In this document: piece by piece, positions 36,670 through 47,949 of the stretch | Layout: the number at the start of each line of letters is the position of its first letter | Position numbering within the stretch: position 1 is the stretch's first letter | Source of the DNA: Asterella californica | Lineage: Eukaryota > Streptophyta > Marchantiopsida > Marchantiales > Aytoniaceae | Direction of reading: 5' to 3' | Assembly (NCBI GenBank): GCA_036924285.1 | Contig: JAYKYS010000001.1 | Span: 4,934,501 to 4,998,500 of the forward strand | DNA: 64,000 bases | Position numbers and translations under genes: made by a program | Notes under the pieces: model-generated | What the model saw: the letters and a program-made list of their open reading frames with translations, nothing else | What the model was told of the DNA's origin: nothing | The model's database searches: none

Positions 36670-38180
36670 GTTACAAAATTCCTAACTTCAAATTGATGAA
36701 GTGTTCCAAAAACTCATCATATATTGAAAATAGTCTTGTCTTGGTCTTTTAATCCAAGTTGCTGAGAGTTAATATCTACTTATGAGGTTTATCATACTAA
36801 TGGATAATCTACATCATATTTTTTATGTGTGTTTTTTGTGTTTTTTACAAGAGCATCTCCAATTTCTGAAGAACAATTGGTAATTGAAATAGGACATTTT
36901 TAGTTCCACTTTAGACAGCGGAGTCCAGAATTCCATCCAATTCAGATTGTCATTTGGTAGAGGTTTCATATTTTAGTACAACTTTTGTTACTGAACTTAT
37001 TTTTAGGTTAAAAATTCAGTAAAATTAAAATCCCCACTCTTGATACTTAGGATATGGGTTACCCGACTTGTCATATTTTGACGTCCGCAGATGTGAAATG
37101 CAGACCTTTAGGTTATTCAGAGCAAACTACACCTCTTCATGACGTTTGAATCTGACTTCCAAAATTAACTAAAATTACGTGGTACTACGTAAGTGGTAGG
37201 TACTGTTGAAAAATGACTAGAAAGCGTACGATATATCAAATTAATGCATTTTGTCGACATGACGTGTACGCTATACTGAGCGCATACTACGATAGATTCA
37301 GTGAACATATCAGGATTATGAACAAAACCTGAAAACCAAAGAAAGTTGTTTGAAGAAAGTAGCCTAAGGGCATGATACGATAAAACTACACATTTACCTT
37401 ACTTGTGTACTTCTCTATCGTACTCTATCCTACTAAAAATATGACATATTTTAAATACATTGAACATTTCGGTCAATACATTGCATTGACCGAAAAGCTA
37501 GATGTCCTTAGTGTAACGAGTTTTTGACATGTATTGCTCGGAGTTCACCAATGGAATTTGTAAAAACAATTTGGAAGTGAAAATACGATATGTTTGATTA
37601 TTATATAAATTTTTCGAATAAAAGATAAATAAAAACATAATAAATTTTCTGAATGAATTTTTAAAGCAAAATACTGATTTAGTACAGCAGAATGAAGACT
37701 AAATTTATTGTATAATATTAATTAAATATATTTTAAAATGCAAATAAAATATTGAAATACCTCTTGACTCCACGTGATTCCACAAAGTTATTCGGTAGAG
37801 CATGTAATGATAGTGGTAGGAACTACAAGTGAATAAAACATCTCAATGATTTGATCTAAACATATAGTACCATATATGGAAGCCATATCTCACCTACTAT
37901 AGTACAATCAGACAGTAATATCGCTCAACTGGCATTAGAAATTAAACCATAAACTCTAACAAGTAACCGCGTTCACGACATCTCATCATGATATGTGAGA
38001 CGTGAATAAGAGACAACTATGACCCTTACAGTACGAAAGTCACATATGTCAATTTTCTAGTGTATAATATTATATATTTTATATAGACTGTATTTAATAA
38101 TGTGAGTATAATAAAATCTATGGTAGCCTAGGATTCAGACAGGTATAAGAAAACCAGACTTTGGATGCATATAATGAGGG
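36670..38180. other. AT-rich intergenic DNA with a small hairpin
   Basis: No gene. TTTCGGTCAAT pairs with ATTGACCGAAA around a short loop at about 37467-37496. Otherwise nothing recognised. Confidence 0.45.
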
Positions 38181-38186
38181 GGAAAT

Positions 38187-38495
38187 ATGCATATTCGTTT
38201 AATTTAATACCTAACCCTTCTTGCAGGAAAGGTTAGGTATTAAATTAAACGTCTGAATAAATTAATATATTCATGAGTATAGTTTCCCACTCTTGTACCT
38301 TCTGAATCACGAGAATCAAGTCAACACTTCTGGTTTTTCTCTTGCTCTCCTCGTGTTTCCAAACATGAGTTAACAAATAATGTTTATAGAATTTTTTACG
38401 TCTACTTACTATATATTTTTCTTTTAATACTTATATATTTCTGTGATAATAATAAACAAACAAAAGCTCTCAGAAGTTAATAGAGCATGCATATT
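38187..38495 (+). repeat. AT-rich foldback repeat, copy 5, with possible 9-bp duplication
   Basis: Perfect 20-base arms GTTTAATTTAATACCTAACC (38197-38216) and their complement (38231-38250) enclose a 14-base loop. CTCTTGTACCTTCTGAATCA and the AT-rich tail follow as in the other copies, ending AGAAGTTAATAGAGC. ATGCATATT occurs at both edges (38187-38195, 38487-38495) and may be the target duplication. Confidence 0.6.
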
Positions 38496-38499
38496 TGGC

Positions 38500-40630
38500 C
38501 TGGGTGGCCTGTACATTATTCGACCCAGGAATTGCATTAAAGTCTTGCGTGTGCAAAGTCTTGCAAGCACGTTGGGCGAGCAGGATGAATAAATTTAATG
38601 AATTTTATCAACAAATTTGACACTCGATAAAGTACTTCTCCTAGCAAGCATGACTAGTTACGTAACTAGACTCGAGTTCGGAGTTAATGCGATTCTACGT
38701 GGATATACGTGAAAAGGTGTCGATGGCAGTCTCAGAAGTCATCTCAGACCATGAGCACATGAAGGACGAAGAAAGCAAAAGATCGGAACATGCCCCAAAG
38801 TTCGGAACCAAGTGGAGAATCATGGAGATCGAGTGCATCGTTCTCTCTCTACCGAGTCTCAAGCCACGAAGCAGCCAACACACGATGATCGTAGCTCAGC
38901 AGTGGCAACTACCACTCGATTCTTGACAGATAACGAAGGAGGGGACCATGTTACGATTCGGATTCCGGATTCGGCACGCAGGGGCAGAGACGGTAGAGCC
39001 TGTTGTTCATCACCTCAGTCCTCACGCTCGCTCTCGCAGTGACTCGCACATGAAAGCTTGCCGTCAGTCAATGCAGGTCCGAACTTCGAAGGTTTCTCCT
39101 GGTAACCGGCTGTCTAAGTTGAAGTGTTGAACTATCCGCAACCTGTTGAGTCAACGGTGACGGATATTTGGCTGGCAAGCTGTTTATCGTGCTGGCTTCG
39201 ACCGGATCCGTTACATGTTTTGGCACAGCAGATCACAGAAGATTTCCCCAAATGGACGGCGGAGTGACGAGGAGCATATGAGAATGCGTCTACGTGTAGC
39301 TTGTTATTGGCCGGCCCAGACTTGGCGACTCCTTTCCTCCACGTGGCAAGGCAAAATTTCTGCCAAGATACAGGTTGGCACTATCCCAATTCCAGGTCGG
39401 TGATTACCTAGTACATATATTTCAAAGGGACAAAAGTCTTTAATTCCAAATTTTTTTTTTTAATCATAGACGGATAGATGAATTCCGATAAGATCTAAAC
39501 GGGTGTTAAAATGATTTCGGTCCTGAACCCACAGTAGCCGAAAGCAGGCAACTAGTATTTCGCCCGTTTCGAGACTTTCGGATGTGGTAAAGCCTGACTA
39601 TGGTGGCATAGTCTGTGGCATGCAAAGAAGAACCTTTTTGAAGTAAGTCGTGGAACGCATGTTGACTACCTGATCATCAACTTCCCACCCCAGCAACTGG
39701 CACCCAAAAAGTGTCCATTTGATTCTTTTCTGTCAGTTGAAGATCATGTTCAGCACTTCCTTGACAGGAACAAAATCTGGTTCATTTAGTGCCAATTTCC
39801 ACCTCATCTGGTGCCGACCTCCCTCCTCCGGAACTCATATGACAATATATGCGCCCTGATGTAGAATCCTAGAGGTAGAATCTCTTCAGTAGTGCGCTTC
39901 TCGAATCTCTACTCTTCGCCTCTCTTCGAACACTGACTGCTGCTAAAGCTCAAGGTTAGGATGCAGTTTTTCATCTCTGAGAAAAGTACGAGATGCGAGA
40001 AGGATGGCAACCTCATTCGACATGTCACGGACAGGTACGCAGTGGACGCAGAATTCGACAAACAGGAACTCTGCAAACGTTGGCAGGCCCGGATGTTGGC
40101 TCTGAGACAGCATAAAGGACAGCGAGAAGAAAGCTTTCATAGGCTTCCTTATCATATGCTCCAGTCAGCTAGATATATATACTGCTTTTCTTCACGGTGG
40201 AGGTTACTCAATTCCACTTGCCTCCCAGTATTATCTCCTCTGGTTGGAAGCCGTACCGTACGGCTTGTGTGAATAGCAAATTTATAGGTTTGGCCGACCT
40301 TAAAGGTTGGAGCTTGTCTTGCAGAGTGATTCTAGCGGATACGTCATAAAAAGCATTTTCTGTCACCACTTGATATTGCTCCCTCAACAGCGCTGGAACT
40401 TCCTCATTCGCTGCGAGGTCTTCATGTCAGATAGGAAGCATATAGGTAAAAGGAGGAGGTAATCCGTGTAATGGTTAGCGTCCTTTGGATGTCTTCCGCG
40501 TGTCACGAGCTGCCGTATCCGACGCGGAAAGCTGGTATGGCTCACGCCGTACACATCCAGTAAAGGACCCCCAGGATTCAGTACAGTACCGGTGAGAGGA
40601 GTGCGAACCTGCGACGAGGAGTTTTAGGCT
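38500..40630. other. Low-coding intergenic DNA
   Basis: Several short plus-strand frames (38687-38926, 38812-39042, 39961-40272) have mixed composition but no motif. The base composition is more balanced than the AT-rich DNA to the left, so an untranslated or decayed gene region is possible. Confidence 0.35.
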
Positions 40631-40636
40631 TTTAGC

Positions 40637-41184
40637 TAGGCCTCGGCCCCAATTCGGTTCGATTCAAACCGACCACGAAATTGTAGTTTAAAGCAGTTTA
40701 GGTTAGGTTAATCACTATTTGGTTTGGTTTAAATTGAACATAATTTATATAGTTCGGTTTATAATGATTTCAGATTTAGACAGTTCGGTTTAAAATCGAC
40801 TTGGTTCAACATTCAATAAAGTAGATTCAATTCAGGTCCAGATGGTTCGAACTGGATTTAAACAGTTCAAACCGTAGTTCAAAATAATTTATATCTTCAA
40901 AACATTATATATAACTTTTACTCAAGATATTTTCTTGTAGATTATGAATTAATCTTTATTCAGTTCAGTCGGTTTGGACCATAATTTATACAGTTTGGTT
41001 TAAAGTGGTTCAAGTTAATTTTTTTAAAATGATTTACTTATTCATTTCGTGATTTAATTTAAATAGTATCGCAGTTTAAATGATCAGTTTATACTATTTC
41101 TGGTTTTAACAGTTCGGTCAATAATGGTTGAGTTCAAACTTTCTCGAACCGATTTAAACCGAACTGAACTGGGGCCGAGGTCTA
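40637..41184. mobile_element. hAT-type MITE
   Basis: The element is 548 bp. Terminal inverted repeats TAGGCCTCGGCCCC (left) and TAGACCTCGGCCCC (complement of right end) differ at one base, and similarity continues inward (AATTCGGTTCGA against AGTTCAGTTCGG). It is flanked by an exact 8-bp duplication CTTTTAGC (40629-40636, 41185-41192). An 8-bp duplication with TAG-starting TIRs fits the hAT superfamily. The interior is a mosaic of short GTTCGGTTTAAA and AAACCG units in both orientations and codes for nothing. Confidence 0.85.
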
Positions 41185-41189
41185 CTTTT

Positions 41190-42400
41190 AGCTGGCTCTA
41201 GCGTCGTTGGAGGTACACAGTCAGTGCGAATGGCAGAACATATCCACCAGCCACGTATCGTAGTGGCATGTATTATCACGTTTAAATAATTATATACTGA
41301 AAATGTGAATATTGGCTATATTCTATTATTCTTTAAACTAAGCGATATATTTATCTGTGGTGTTCTTTGCAATACAGGGACAGGACGTTTCGATGTTTCT
41401 TCAGAAATGTTTTTCTAGAGAATTATTACAACAACAAGGAGGTACGCTTGCAGTGGAATTGCGAGGCTATGCATTATATCCAGATCTAAACTCTTTCTTT
41501 TCTTTTTCCCGGTTTTCCATCCCCTCTACACGACAAAAAGTTTCCCTTTTCTTTTCTCGATTTCACAATCGAGGAATAGCTATACTAACTCATAGCAGCA
41601 AATGATCCCTTACAGTCTTGACAAAAGCAGTTTTCATTAATAATTGCCCACGCATTGCTCGGTAAAAGATAACTAAGTGGATAGAACCCGGAACAACCCG
41701 CTGGATGGGACGAGATCTTCCCTTTAGATAACAGCAACAACCACGGCTATTGCCAGTGCGTGGCAGACGCGTTTAGGCTACTTGGCAGGCTTCCGGTCCC
41801 TCATCTGAGGCTCTCCCATCTACAGTGATCTACTGTAAGCGACGATGCCTGGACGCGCTAGGAGCACGGGGTTAATCTTCGTGACGAACGCCACGACAGG
41901 ACGAAGCGAGTTGAGTGTGACGAGAGCCGCAATCCGGCATGCTGAAGAACTACATGTACAGTAATTAAGTTTCCGTGGGGAGGTCCGACATGCCAGATTG
42001 GGACTGAACGTCCCGCGGGAGATTTTCACGAGAATATACTTTGCTGCACTCCTTCCGGCACTTCCGATAAAAGATTTGCGGTAGTCTCCATCGCAATCGT
42101 GTGGCCCACCAGTAGCCTAGTAAGTTCACTAGACACGGTATCTATAGGAGTATGATGCAAGGAAAATGGTGAATGGACACCTTCAAATCAAATCAAACTA
42201 TGAAAAAACGAATATGCGAGTGGAGTATCTCCCGAGTCTCGTCTTCCAGAATATTCTTGAAATTCTGCGATATGCGGTCAATAAAGTGACGTATCTCGTC
42301 CCCACGGACCACCTCCAGTATTCCCGACGGGAGAGGGTCCTGGCTCCTGAGCGTTATGAACGCCACATACGATATATGCTACGGGGATGAGGCATGATGA
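41190..42400. other. No recognisable gene
   Basis: A plus-strand frame at 41357-41605 and a minus-strand frame at 41820-42029 lack motifs. No repeat boundary recognised. Confidence 0.35.
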
Positions 42401-42429
42401 TTAGGTCGGCACGACGGTAACCGACAGGC

Positions 42430-45400
42430 CTTCGTGAAATGGTTTGCAGAAGGCGGGATAGGTGGTCAGTGGCCGGTGGCCGGTTCGGCCCTCCACAGCC
42501 GAGGGCCGGCGTAAAGCGCGGGGGTTCCCGTGAGCTGGTCAGGAAAGAATACGACAGAAGTCGCGAAATCAGTGGGGAGGAAAACGGAGGAAGACTCCCT
42601 TTACTGGGGAAAGAGGGAACATATCGAACCTTGCGGTTTCAGAGAAAAAGCAGGAAGGGGCGCTGGATGGGAAGGGAAGTGGCAGAAGACGGAGAAGAAT
42701 AAGGAAGAAGAAGAATGGAGATTGGAGAGTCAGAAGCGGAGGAGAAGGAGGAGGGGATATGACAATCAATGAAGGATCTGACAAGAGGACTATTTGCGAC
42801 GGAGAGGTGATATGTTTTCGGGAGTGAGAGAGTGGCTGAGGAAGGTACGCGGGCGGATTCTGGTTCTTCATGGCTTCGGGGTACTGAAGATTAGTTGGGA
42901 TTGGATGGAAATGGGCAGTACTGTAATGACATCACGGAGATGCCCAAGTTGTTAGTCCTTTTTTCCTGGTCTGACGCGCTCCTTGTCGGTTTCTACCAAG
43001 TGGATGTGCCTAGTTGTAAAGCCAAAGGTCTCCCAGTTCCGCAGGATTTGAAGATAGGCCTTTACGGCCCGCCTGGATTTACTTTGGGCCCTTGGGCAGC
43101 TGCAACAGGGAGCAGCAGCGGCGCGAGCATATGATGGAAAGCATCAACTTGACCGATAGCGTCTGATGCGATCATTTGTGAATTCGGGACATGAGAATTG
43201 CGTCTCTGTTCAGGTTGCGTGGGGCTGGTTGGTTCAGGAAGACGTAGTTTGTGTACGCTCGCAAGTTTTGGACCGGCTGCCCTGCCCAGGAGGTTCCTTC
43301 TTGTTGAGTTTGTGAGTTACTCCGATGCCCTGTTCGCTACCTTCTGGTGCTCGTGAAGAGGCTGCAAGATATCACACGCTTCGCAGACAGACGGTACCTT
43401 ACTGAAGCCTGGTGGAAAACGACTTTTATGTCTCGAGTGTAGGCTGTCGGGTCATGGTGAGGGCGCAATACTTAGTGTCCATCAGTAGATTCGTCTGTAC
43501 ACCGGGAGGATTCAGATGTTGGATTCTGCTTGGTCAACAGCCGGTTAATGTTGTGTGTGCTAGGCGAGAAAGAGTCCCCTACCTCGGTAGATAGTTTTCA
43601 GCAACCATGAATCGAAGGAAATACCCTGTTGGTCACAGCTTCGAATCGGAGTTTCTTGGAGTTCGACAACTCCTAGATAGTACTTTTTGGTCCATTATCT
43701 GTTCGCGTTTGATAGAAATCCCTGCTCCCTTTGTTCCTGACGGCCAGGGTGGCTGCAAATAGGTCTACGAGACGAAGCAAAAGTGTGACACTGATTTTGT
43801 GTTGTTGGTCATTGACTTTTGATCTGCAGAGTACGACATTGGTGATAATCGGGATAATTGGCGATTTGACTCTTACCGAAGACTTGGTGTCTTTGTTCCA
43901 GGTTCACACAATCTTTGCGTGTAGTGTCGCGATTCCGCAGAATCCTCAACACTGTCAGAACGAGCTTCCTTGCACGCAATTCTGCCCCTGGACACCGTCT
44001 GTCGTGCTTGGGAAGCATGGTAGGAGCGCGGACAGCAGGCGGGAAGACATAATCATCGGCTCAAGCATTTCTGAAGGAAAGGTTGGTGTACTGCAGATAC
44101 AGAGTAGTTTAGTTAAGCTGGAATGGAAGTGGGGTCTACGGAGGACGGGTCTTGCGTATGATCAGTCTTAGGGAAAGTGCTTGCAGTGTTGATTGGGACC
44201 CAGAAGAAACGGACAAAGCTTTAGTCCACTGAAGCAGCCGTGTGCTGACAGATATTCTGGACACACATCCTTGGGCAGCACATTTTGGCGGAGTCACGGA
44301 CGGATACTAGTGTTGCAGACGCTTACAGCCAGGAGTCTCACGTTTGAAGGCCAAATGGAAGGAACAGCCTGACTTTCCTACGCCGTGCCATGTCGAAAAA
44401 AAAGGCTGGAGTTCGACATCATCAGGAGTACACTTTCCTTCGAATTTCTCTGTGAGTTCGTCCTATTGATTTGTTGCTGTTGGATCGATTCCTGTGCCAG
44501 ATTGAAGGAATGTGCGGCCAGTGTGGGTAGAACTCTTGTCACCTGCCGAGCTGGAAGACAGTTTTTCATAACAATAGCTGCTCACTCTTCCTTCTCTGTA
44601 TTGTTGGTGTTCAGATCCCCCAATCATGGTCTGTCGAAAGTCACCGGACAAATCATTCTGAACATCCTAGACGCCGCTCTCACAGGGATGTATGGCGTGA
44701 TTGGTGGAGCAATACTATATGAATTTGTGTTTTTCGGTGAAGATAGCGGTGCTATCATTCGCTGCAAGCAGAGGTGAGCAGCCGTATGACTCTAAGTTCC
44801 TGGAACATGATATTCGGGTTGCTGCTTGTCAGACAGATATGAACTACTTATATTAGGCAGTTTACGAAAATCACTAAAGACTTATCTTAAAGGAGTCTCT
44901 CTTTTCTGCCTGTTGCCGTGAAGCAGTTTGTTGTTGTTCGTTTGATAGTCGTAGATTTGAGGAGCATGAGAATTAGCTTGTGTTTAGTCACTTCATGAGG
45001 AGCTGGATTGCGGTGTGATTAGTCCGTGACCCGAACGGTATCAAAGTCGGGACTTTTTCTTCTCTCCCCCTCTCATAGTCAGATATGATGATTATTTGCA
45101 GGGATGAGGCGCGAATTTCGGCTGCCACAACGTTCCTGACATCGTACAAGGGTTCTTCATTCCAACTTCAGGTGACGGAATCGCCCCCATTTTCGATACC
45201 ATCAGGCAGTCTTCCCGCAGACACTGAGGAGTAATGGAGTGCTTCGACCGGGAATGTTCGGGATACATGTGTGTTTCATCGGATCAAGTTCAGCATCAAA
45301 CAATCACCTCAAGCTAAATTCCTTGTAACGGATTCCTTCCGAATTTGGGGACCTCAAGCCTGAATTCCTTGTAACGGAAGTGGCTGTGACAGCGAAGTCG

Positions 45401-45468
45401 AAGGGAACTATGTTCTATCCCTCTTCCTAAGTGCAGTTCGTCGTAGAATGGTGCATTCGTGCTAAGTA
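42430..45468 (+). other. GC-richer region upstream of the BTB gene, possible long 5' leader and introns
   Basis: A purine-rich tract at 42560-42770 (many GAAG and GGAG units) resembles a plant 5' leader. The following 2.6 kb lacks a supportable protein but has balanced composition, unlike the AT-rich DNA to the left. CCTAAGTGCAG at 45425-45435 could be a splice acceptor just before the start codon. A direct repeat CCTCAAGC...AATTCCTTGTAACGGA occurs twice at 45308-45334 and 45351-45379. Only expression data can show whether this is a leader of the BTB gene. Confidence 0.3.
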
Positions 45469-46839
45469 ATGGCCGAACTGGAAGCTAAGGCGGAGAAATC
45501 AGAAAAGATATCCTCAGAGTGTGTTGGAAAACTAGGTGACCGCCCCAGCAGTGATGTGATTGTAAGGTTGAGAACCGTCGATGGCAAAGATGATTGGTTT
45601 TACTGCCACTCCAGCATCCTCTGTGAACACAGCAAGTATTTTGAGGCACGACTATCCGATGATTGGCCAACATACCACCTTCTTGATTCGCGCAACTGTA
45701 TAGAGCTATATTGTCCTGAAACTGATGTTGATCATCACATCACGCTGTTGAGGCTTCTATACGCGAAAGAAGAAACCCTCGCAGAAATGTGGCACAACGT
45801 AAAAAATGCGCTTGGTATCTTAAAGGTTGCCACAAAGCTTGGATGTGATGGTATTGTTCATAAATGCATGCAGTACCTCGAAGCTGTGCCGTGGGAAGAG
45901 AATGAAGAAGAAGAGATCCTGAAAACACTTCCTATGCTGGGGTCATCTATGTTTCCCGTCTTGGCTCGTATTCAGCCAGTAGATTCTGAGGCTGTTCGAA
46001 ATGTATTCATCTCTGCAATTCGAGTAGCTACTTTACCGGAGAGGAAGTCCTCTGAAGTGGTGGAGAACTTTCCTAGTGAACTGAAAGCAGCTGCTCAAGA
46101 ACAAGTGGAGTACATGCTTGTTGAGGACGAGGATGCACCTTTACTGGTAGCTGACGAGTCCGTGAAAGTAGAGCTGAAAAAGTGTTTCTTTGATCTCTTT
46201 GAAGGGTTCAAAATGGAGTTGGCAGCACTTCTTCCGGAGGTAGGTGTAGAGGCGGACTTGACGGAGGAGTTTTTACTGGAAAAGGTATCAGATCTTGCGT
46301 GGGCTGCACGGGTACTTCCAAGGGTAGGGTTATTGCATGAAATGGTCCTTCGTTGGGTAGAGACCTCTGATTACCTCTTGAAGGTCCTTACTGACGATAG
46401 GTCCAAGGAAACTTTCTGGGAGACTAAATTTAAAGTGGTGGATCTTACATCTAAGGTTTTGGAGGCCGTGGGGTACGGGAATGTCATTCTACCAGCTGAG
46501 CAGCGAACACACTTAGTGAAGCTCTGGCTCCCTTACATTAGGGAGGTAAAACCTCTTTTGGACGCTAACTTCATGTCAGGGAAGATTTCACAGCGCATGG
46601 ATGGGGACCTCTCTCAGACCATAGAGCTGGCTTTCGTGTCTCTCATTTTGTCTTTACCCTCGTCTGACCAAGCAGACATCTTGGCAGATTGGTTGAAGAC
46701 TGAGCAAGCTCGATACCCCGACCTGACTGAGGCCTTTGAAGTATGGTGCTTCCGAAGCAAATCTGCAAAGCGGAGGTTCAGTGCTGATGTGTCAGGTGCA
46801 GGAACTGCTCCCATTAGCAGCAGTAGTTGCGCAATGTAG
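45469..46839 (+). CDS. BTB/POZ domain protein, plant family, 456 residues, uninterrupted
   Basis: The frame is intact and stands in the GC-richer island. The BTB/POZ fold covers about residues 26-135: SSDVIVRLR opens it, followed by FYCHSSILCEHSKYFEARL (45-61), HHITLLRLLY (89-98) and the helical LGILKVATKLGCDGIVHKCM (116-134). A helical C-terminal part of about 300 residues follows, as in plant proteins of the At1g63850/At3g05675 type. BTB proteins typically bind cullin 3 and present substrates for ubiquitination; the C-terminal part here has no named motif, so the substrate is unknown. The ATG is the first in frame. A Ser-rich tail ends the protein. Upstream 5' exons are possible. It is one of only two apparently functional host genes here. 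Confidence 0.9.
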   Translation: MAELEAKAEKSEKISSECVGKLGDRPSSDVIVRLRTVDGKDDWFYCHSSILCEHSKYFEARLSDDWPTYHLLDSRNCIELYCPETDVDHHITLLRLLYAKEETLAEMWHNVKNALGILKVATKLGCDGIVHKCMQYLEAVPWEENEEEEILKTLPMLGSSMFPVLARIQPVDSEAVRNVFISAIRVATLPERKSSEVVENFPSELKAAAQEQVEYMLVEDEDAPLLVADESVKVELKKCFFDLFEGFKMELAALLPEVGVEADLTEEFLLEKVSDLAWAARVLPRVGLLHEMVLRWVETSDYLLKVLTDDRSKETFWETKFKVVDLTSKVLEAVGYGNVILPAEQRTHLVKLWLPYIREVKPLLDANFMSGKISQRMDGDLSQTIELAFVSLILSLPSSDQADILADWLKTEQARYPDLTEAFEVWCFRSKSAKRRFSADVSGAGTAPISSSSCAM

Positions 46840-47860
46840 GGAGTCTCGCCCTCTGCTTGGAGCAGATGTATATTACTAAAGTGAAGTTGGCCCAGTCAAC
46901 TCCACTCGTGATTCATTTTTCCAGACCAGGGAATAGTTCCCTTGTTTGATATCATTACATTCACACTTACATGTATATGATGGGCCAGAGTCGAAAGGTG
47001 CTTCGTGAGCTCCAGCATCAACGTTTCTTCATACAGCACGCTCTGTGTATTAGGTATCTGTTCCCTCTTTTAGACGCAGGGAGAGACTTGTGCCTGTGCC
47101 CATTGGAGTCAAAACTTGACATCTTAGGAAATGCTCAGCTAGAAATTGCCAGCTTGATGTATTAGTAGATTTTCTACAGGTCTCATCGACGCTAGTGCTC
47201 GATCCGAGTGGGTAATTTACATCAATTCGACGTAGTCAGTCTGTTTTGGTGGTTGAAGAGAATCTCTTGGATTGTGGGCTCATGTCTCAAACCTCAATGC
47301 TGGCCGAGAATCTCTCTGTATCATAAATTGATCAGGTTTGAACACCTGGGAATGCATGATGCATCAGGTTGCAGATTTCCTCGGCTCATGCCTGTTGACG
47401 AACGCTTCTTGTCTCTTTCGAGCATGGTAACTTTGGCAATGTATGGTCAAAGCCCCCGGGATGGAACGGTTAGGAAAACGTTGGAACTTCTTTCTTCCTC
47501 ATCTCGCTTATTTTGGTCTAGTGTAGATATCGTCCTCCCAAAAACAGGGAGCAACGAAATAATTCACCGACTGGGGTGCAACACTTGCAGCTTCTGTGGG
47601 TCTTTCCACTGTTTCAGTGTAGCTGTGACTGGGTATTTGCTTTAGTTTGGAGCTAGCTAAGGATCTTTCACCGGTGACTGAACCTTATGATGACTAAAGG
47701 TTGTTACATATGCTGGCTTGAATGGTCTTATGGTCTGGTGAATATGAGGGGAAGGATAGCTTTAAGGGTGAACATATTTGCTGTTTAGCTGATCAAGAAC
47801 TGCACATACACTAGCGATGATTATCGACGTCGCATTGGGATAAGTGACTTGAGCGTGTTA
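46840..47860 (+). other. 3' flank of the BTB gene
   Basis: The open frame at 47208-47645 has no motif, is Cys/Ser/Leu-rich, and is more likely untranslated or intergenic sequence than a gene. No AATAAA close to the stop was spotted. Confidence 0.35.
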
Positions 47861-47864
47861 TTCA

Positions 47865-47932
47865 AGCCAAGTAGAAGCCAAGCAGACAAAGTAAGCTGGA
47901 AATCGATTCCAGCTTACTTAATCGACTTGGCT
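47865..47932. repeat. Imperfect long hairpin with a perfect 13-bp core
   Basis: AAGTAAGCTGGAA (47889-47901) pairs perfectly with TTCCAGCTTACTT (47907-47919) around the loop ATCGA. Outer arms AGCCAAGT (47865-47872) and ACTTGGCT (47925-47932) also pair. A further inverted partial copy, TCCAGTTTACTT, follows at 47933-47944. The size would suit a foldback element or a small-RNA hairpin; neither is shown. Confidence 0.6.
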
Positions 47933-47949
47933 CCAGTTTACTTAGTTTT

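Noticed and set aside
47208..47645. A 145-codon plus-strand ORF after the BTB gene
   Set aside because: Composition and lack of motif suggest chance in the 3' flank; kept only as flank description.
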